A stretch of 16,889 nucleotides of DNA from CAZEQJ01 sp964514385 (GTDB lineage: Bacteria; Bacteroidota; Bacteroidia; Cytophagales; Cyclobacteriaceae). The stretch is taken from assembly GCA_964514385.1 (NCBI GenBank), contig CAZEQJ010000055.1, positions 1 through 16,889 on the forward strand, in the 5' to 3' direction. This document shows positions 14,707 through 16,889 of this stretch, piece by piece. The notes beneath the pieces are model-generated. The model searched no databases. It was not told the origin of the DNA and was given only the letters and a program-made list of their open reading frames with translations. Both the position numbers and the translations under genes were made by a program. Each line of letters starts with the position of its first letter. Within the stretch, counting starts at the first letter, position 1.

Positions 14707-16362
14707 TTATTTTTTTTTAATTTTTAGTGTATCTTTTATCTTCAACCAGGTCACAAAGTAAAAGTCTGCCTCAAAAATGCGCGAATCACGCCTGGCGTTT
14801 ACCAGAAAAAACAATCCAAACGGGAGCAATGTAAGGTTTGGAAGCCATACACTCAACAGTGTATCCAGCTGCCCGGTCTTTCCTAACTTTTCACCTGTAA
14901 TGGTAAGCACATAGAAAATGATGTAAAAGGCGGTCGATACCAGTACCGGTACACCCAGTCCACCTTTTTTAATGATGGCACCCAGCGGTGCACCTATCAG
15001 GAACATGATCAGGCAGCTGACTGCCTGTGCTATTTTCTTATAGCGTTCGACTTCGTAATTGTCGATCTCCCTTCGCTTATTTTCTATCTGAACCTTGTAG
15101 ATGGAAAGCTGGCTTTTAATGGTACGGGATTTATTGAGTGCCCGGGTAATAAAAAAACCATCGTTTATCCTTCTTTCAGCCATAATAGAATCAATGGCTG
15201 CCACCACATTCGCGCTGTCAATAATGATGGGTTGCTTTTTGGTGGTATCATCGATAACGAGGGTAGTATTTAGCTCAGCCCTGGGTATTGGCATTGTTGC
15301 CCTTGCATGAGGCATTTCATCATCTCCGTCATCTTCTGTTTCATTGTACTCAGGTTCAATTCTGGCCTCCTGCATCTGAATTTCAAGAAGCTGGGCGCTG
15401 TCGTATTTTGCCCTTGCCGAATCAATGGTGTAAATCTGTCGTGGTTTATGAAATGAAAACTGCTGCGGGATGGCAAGTTTTACTTTATCTACTGAGAGCT
15501 CCACATTGGCATACATGGTATCGATATCAGATTGCAGTTCTGACATGGTTTTCATGTATTTATGGTTGGCAAACAAGCTTTCATCTGACCTTTCCCAAGC
15601 AAAGGAAGACAGGTTAAATACAATTCGTGCTTTATCAAAGCTGGTGCGGGTCATCGAATAGGGTTCGCGGTAGCTCCGGTATCTTCCTCCTTCCACCCGC
15701 TTGCTCTCTTCATAGCTATTACCATCAAACAACTCAAATACAAGATAGCGGTCTTCATTCATTGTAAACATGCGCCCTGAATCCGCCAGTATGGCATTCA
15801 TATTACCACGCTCGCCGGTGGTATGATCGTAAATAATTACATCCTTCAGCGTTATATTATCAGGATATTTTTCGCTTACCTTAATGGAGTATCCCGGTAT
15901 GCCGGAATAGAACAGGCCTTCTTTAAGATCGAGGGAGGGTTTTTTTTGCTTGATATCATACAGCAGACTCCAGGCTTTAATATTGGTGCGGGGTACCAGT
16001 TTATCATTGGAAATCATCGCTACCGCTGTAAGTAATAGCGTAAATATAAGGATGGGAAAAAGCGTACGCGTAAGGGTGATGCCAGCACTTTTGATAGCAG
16101 TAAGTTCAAAATGTTCGCCCAGATTACCAAAGGTCATGATGGATGAAAGCAAAACCGCAAGTGGTAATGCCATAGGCATCATATGGATGGCGAAATAGGC
16201 CAAAAGCTGACCAAATATCTCCGGACCGAGATTTTTACCAATCAGATCATCGAAATATTTGAGCATAAACTGCGTCAGCAAAATGAAAACTGCCACAGTA
16301 AATGTCAGAACAAAGGGGCCTATAAAGGATTTAAGAAGAAGTTTGTCAAGTTTCTTGACCAT
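14707..16362 (-). CDS. LptF/LptG-family (YjgP/YjgQ) permease
   Basis: A 551-residue inner-membrane protein of the family that, with LptB, drives lipopolysaccharide out of the inner membrane. Three N-terminal membrane helices (FVLTFTVAVFILLTQF, then MALPLAVLLSSIMTF with FGNLGEHFELTAIKSAG following, and LFPILIFTLLLTAVAM) precede a periplasmic beta-jellyroll domain, and three more helices end the chain. The Bacteroidota form is long because of an insertion after the jellyroll, here including an acidic run (NETEDDGDDEM). F and G cannot be told apart safely. The start could be GTG 16371 (overlapping the upstream stop as GTGA) or ATG 16362; I chose the ATG because MVKKLDKLLLKSFIGPF resembles family starts. 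The START-like gene is immediately upstream. Confidence 0.93.
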   Translation of the reverse strand: MVKKLDKLLLKSFIGPFVLTFTVAVFILLTQFMLKYFDDLIGKNLGPEIFGQLLAYFAIHMMPMALPLAVLLSSIMTFGNLGEHFELTAIKSAGITLTRTLFPILIFTLLLTAVAMISNDKLVPRTNIKAWSLLYDIKQKKPSLDLKEGLFYSGIPGYSIKVSEKYPDNITLKDVIIYDHTTGERGNMNAILADSGRMFTMNEDRYLVFELFDGNSYEESKRVEGGRYRSYREPYSMTRTSFDKARIVFNLSSFAWERSDESLFANHKYMKTMSELQSDIDTMYANVELSVDKVKLAIPQQFSFHKPRQIYTIDSARAKYDSAQLLEIQMQEARIEPEYNETEDDGDDEMPHARATMPIPRAELNTTLVIDDTTKKQPIIIDSANVVAAIDSIMAERRINDGFFITRALNKSRTIKSQLSIYKVQIENKRREIDNYEVERYKKIAQAVSCLIMFLIGAPLGAIIKKGGLGVPVLVSTAFYIIFYVLTITGEKLGKTGQLDTLLSVWLPNLTLLPFGLFFLVNARRDSRIFEADFYFVTWLKIKDTLKIKKK

Positions 16363-16367
16363 AGATA

Positions 16368-16757
16368 TCACCCACCGACGATTTCATTCAGTTCAGCCAC
16401 CAGGCCTTCCCAGATTTCGAGCATTTCCTGCTCATCATCCCATTCTGAATAATCGGTTATACGAATAAAGACGGATTCAGTTAACTCATTCTGATCCAGT
16501 CTGAGTTCCATGAAGGGTGGATCGTCATCCTCATCCTCTTCGATAAATTCAAACTTGACATGGGAGTTGAGCTTTTGTGTTGCCAGACGGGCGGGATGGT
16601 CTTCACCATCATAAAAAAAATGAAATACCTTATCGTCATCGATGGTCACATCATCAGCAAACCACTGAGCCAGGCCTCCTGCAGAATTCAGGTAGGGAAA
16701 CAGCATTTTTCTGCTGGCCCTGGTTTCGAATTCTGCTATAAATTTTTGCTTTGCCAT
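16368..16757 (-). CDS. START-like domain protein
   Basis: A 129-residue cytoplasmic protein resembling the START-like (AHSA1/Bet v1-type) proteins seen in Bacteroidota. Typical is the opening KFIAEFETRASRKMLFPYLNSAGGLAQWFADDV (5-37), then an antiparallel sheet and a C-terminal helix (WDDEQEMLEIWEGLVAELNEIV). There is a strongly acidic patch, EEDEDDDPP (73-81). Such folds bind hydrophobic ligands, but no ligand is known for this group. Its TGA is five bases from the ATG of the permease gene (or overlaps its GTG), so the two are coupled; a lipid-related link is inference. Start ATG 16757. Confidence 0.87.
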   Translation of the reverse strand: MAKQKFIAEFETRASRKMLFPYLNSAGGLAQWFADDVTIDDDKVFHFFYDGEDHPARLATQKLNSHVKFEFIEEDEDDDPPFMELRLDQNELTESVFIRITDYSEWDDEQEMLEIWEGLVAELNEIVGG

Positions 16758-16836
16758 AAAATATCTCTTTTGGTCAGCAGAGGATCCGTCACATTTAAGG
16801 AACAGGTAATGCCAGAAAAGCGATGCATCCTGATAG

Positions 16837-16889
16837 TAGCGAAGGGGGGACTTGAACCCCCGACCTCAGGGTTATGAATCCTGCGCTCT
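16837..16889 (-). tRNA. tRNA with CAT anticodon (Met or Ile2), 5' part beyond window
   Basis: On the minus strand the 3' half of a tRNA is visible: D-arm end AGAGCG, anticodon stem CAGGA/CCCTG with loop TTCATAA (anticodon CAT), variable loop, T-arm GGGGGTTCAAGTCCCCC, acceptor 3' strand CTTCGCT and discriminator A at 16837. No CCA is encoded. CAT can mean elongator Met or lysidine-modified Ile; it is not the initiator by stem features (no run of three G-C pairs at the loop). The last stem pair is an A-C mismatch. Confidence 0.93.

Noticed and set aside
1..16889. CRISPR arrays, insertion sequences, phage or integron features
   Set aside because: No regularly spaced repeats, transposase, integrase or terminal inverted repeats are seen, even though tRNA genes sit at both edges.

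Overview
The window looks like chromosomal housekeeping sequence from a member of the Bacteroidota, probably a cytophagalean; genus cannot be fixed from sequence alone. Reasons: the 287-residue primary sigma factor starting MRQLKI, the bacillithiol deacetylase BshB1, TPR-SpoIIE phosphatase and long-insert LptF/LptG forms typical of the phylum, a textbook Bacteroidota promoter (TTTG, 19 bp, TATCTTTG) in front of a tRNA gene, very little Shine-Dalgarno sequence, and AT-rich spacers. Both edges cut tRNA genes on the minus strand: Asp (GTC) on the left and a CAT-anticodon tRNA on the right. I see no mobile element, CRISPR array, phage gene or clear sign of horizontal transfer, and no gene-free stretch longer than about 140 bases.

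Left part (1-4914): tRNA-Asp, a soluble multi-PAS histidine kinase on the minus strand, then a divergent two-gene unit of membrane proteins on the plus strand (an ABA4-like/DUF4281 protein and an unrecognised 7-TM protein, ATGA-coupled), which meets a minus-strand short-chain dehydrogenase tail to tail.

Middle (4977-9422): a tightly coupled plus-strand trio (DUF3820 protein, YheT-type alpha/beta hydrolase, secreted unknown protein, each pair overlapping by ATGA) converges on a minus-strand pair (TPR-SpoIIE signalling phosphatase followed by an OsmC-family protein). A small lipoprotein gene sits divergently upstream of the phosphatase.

Right part (9426-16889): all genes are on the minus strand. 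In transcription order they are a CAT tRNA, a START-like protein, an LptF/LptG-family permease, rpsO, pnp, rpoD, trxB and bshB1. Hairpins separate rpsO from pnp, rpoD from trxB and trxB from bshB1. The rpsO-pnp-rpoD core links translation, RNA turnover and transcription. trxB and bshB1 form a low-molecular-weight and protein thiol redox pair, and the OsmC protein nearby may extend that theme (inference).

Most of the window is ordinary core genome. The parts least explained by known biology are the ABA4-like/7-TM pair, the secreted protein coupled to the YheT hydrolase, and the terminator-like hairpins placed almost directly before the next start codon.
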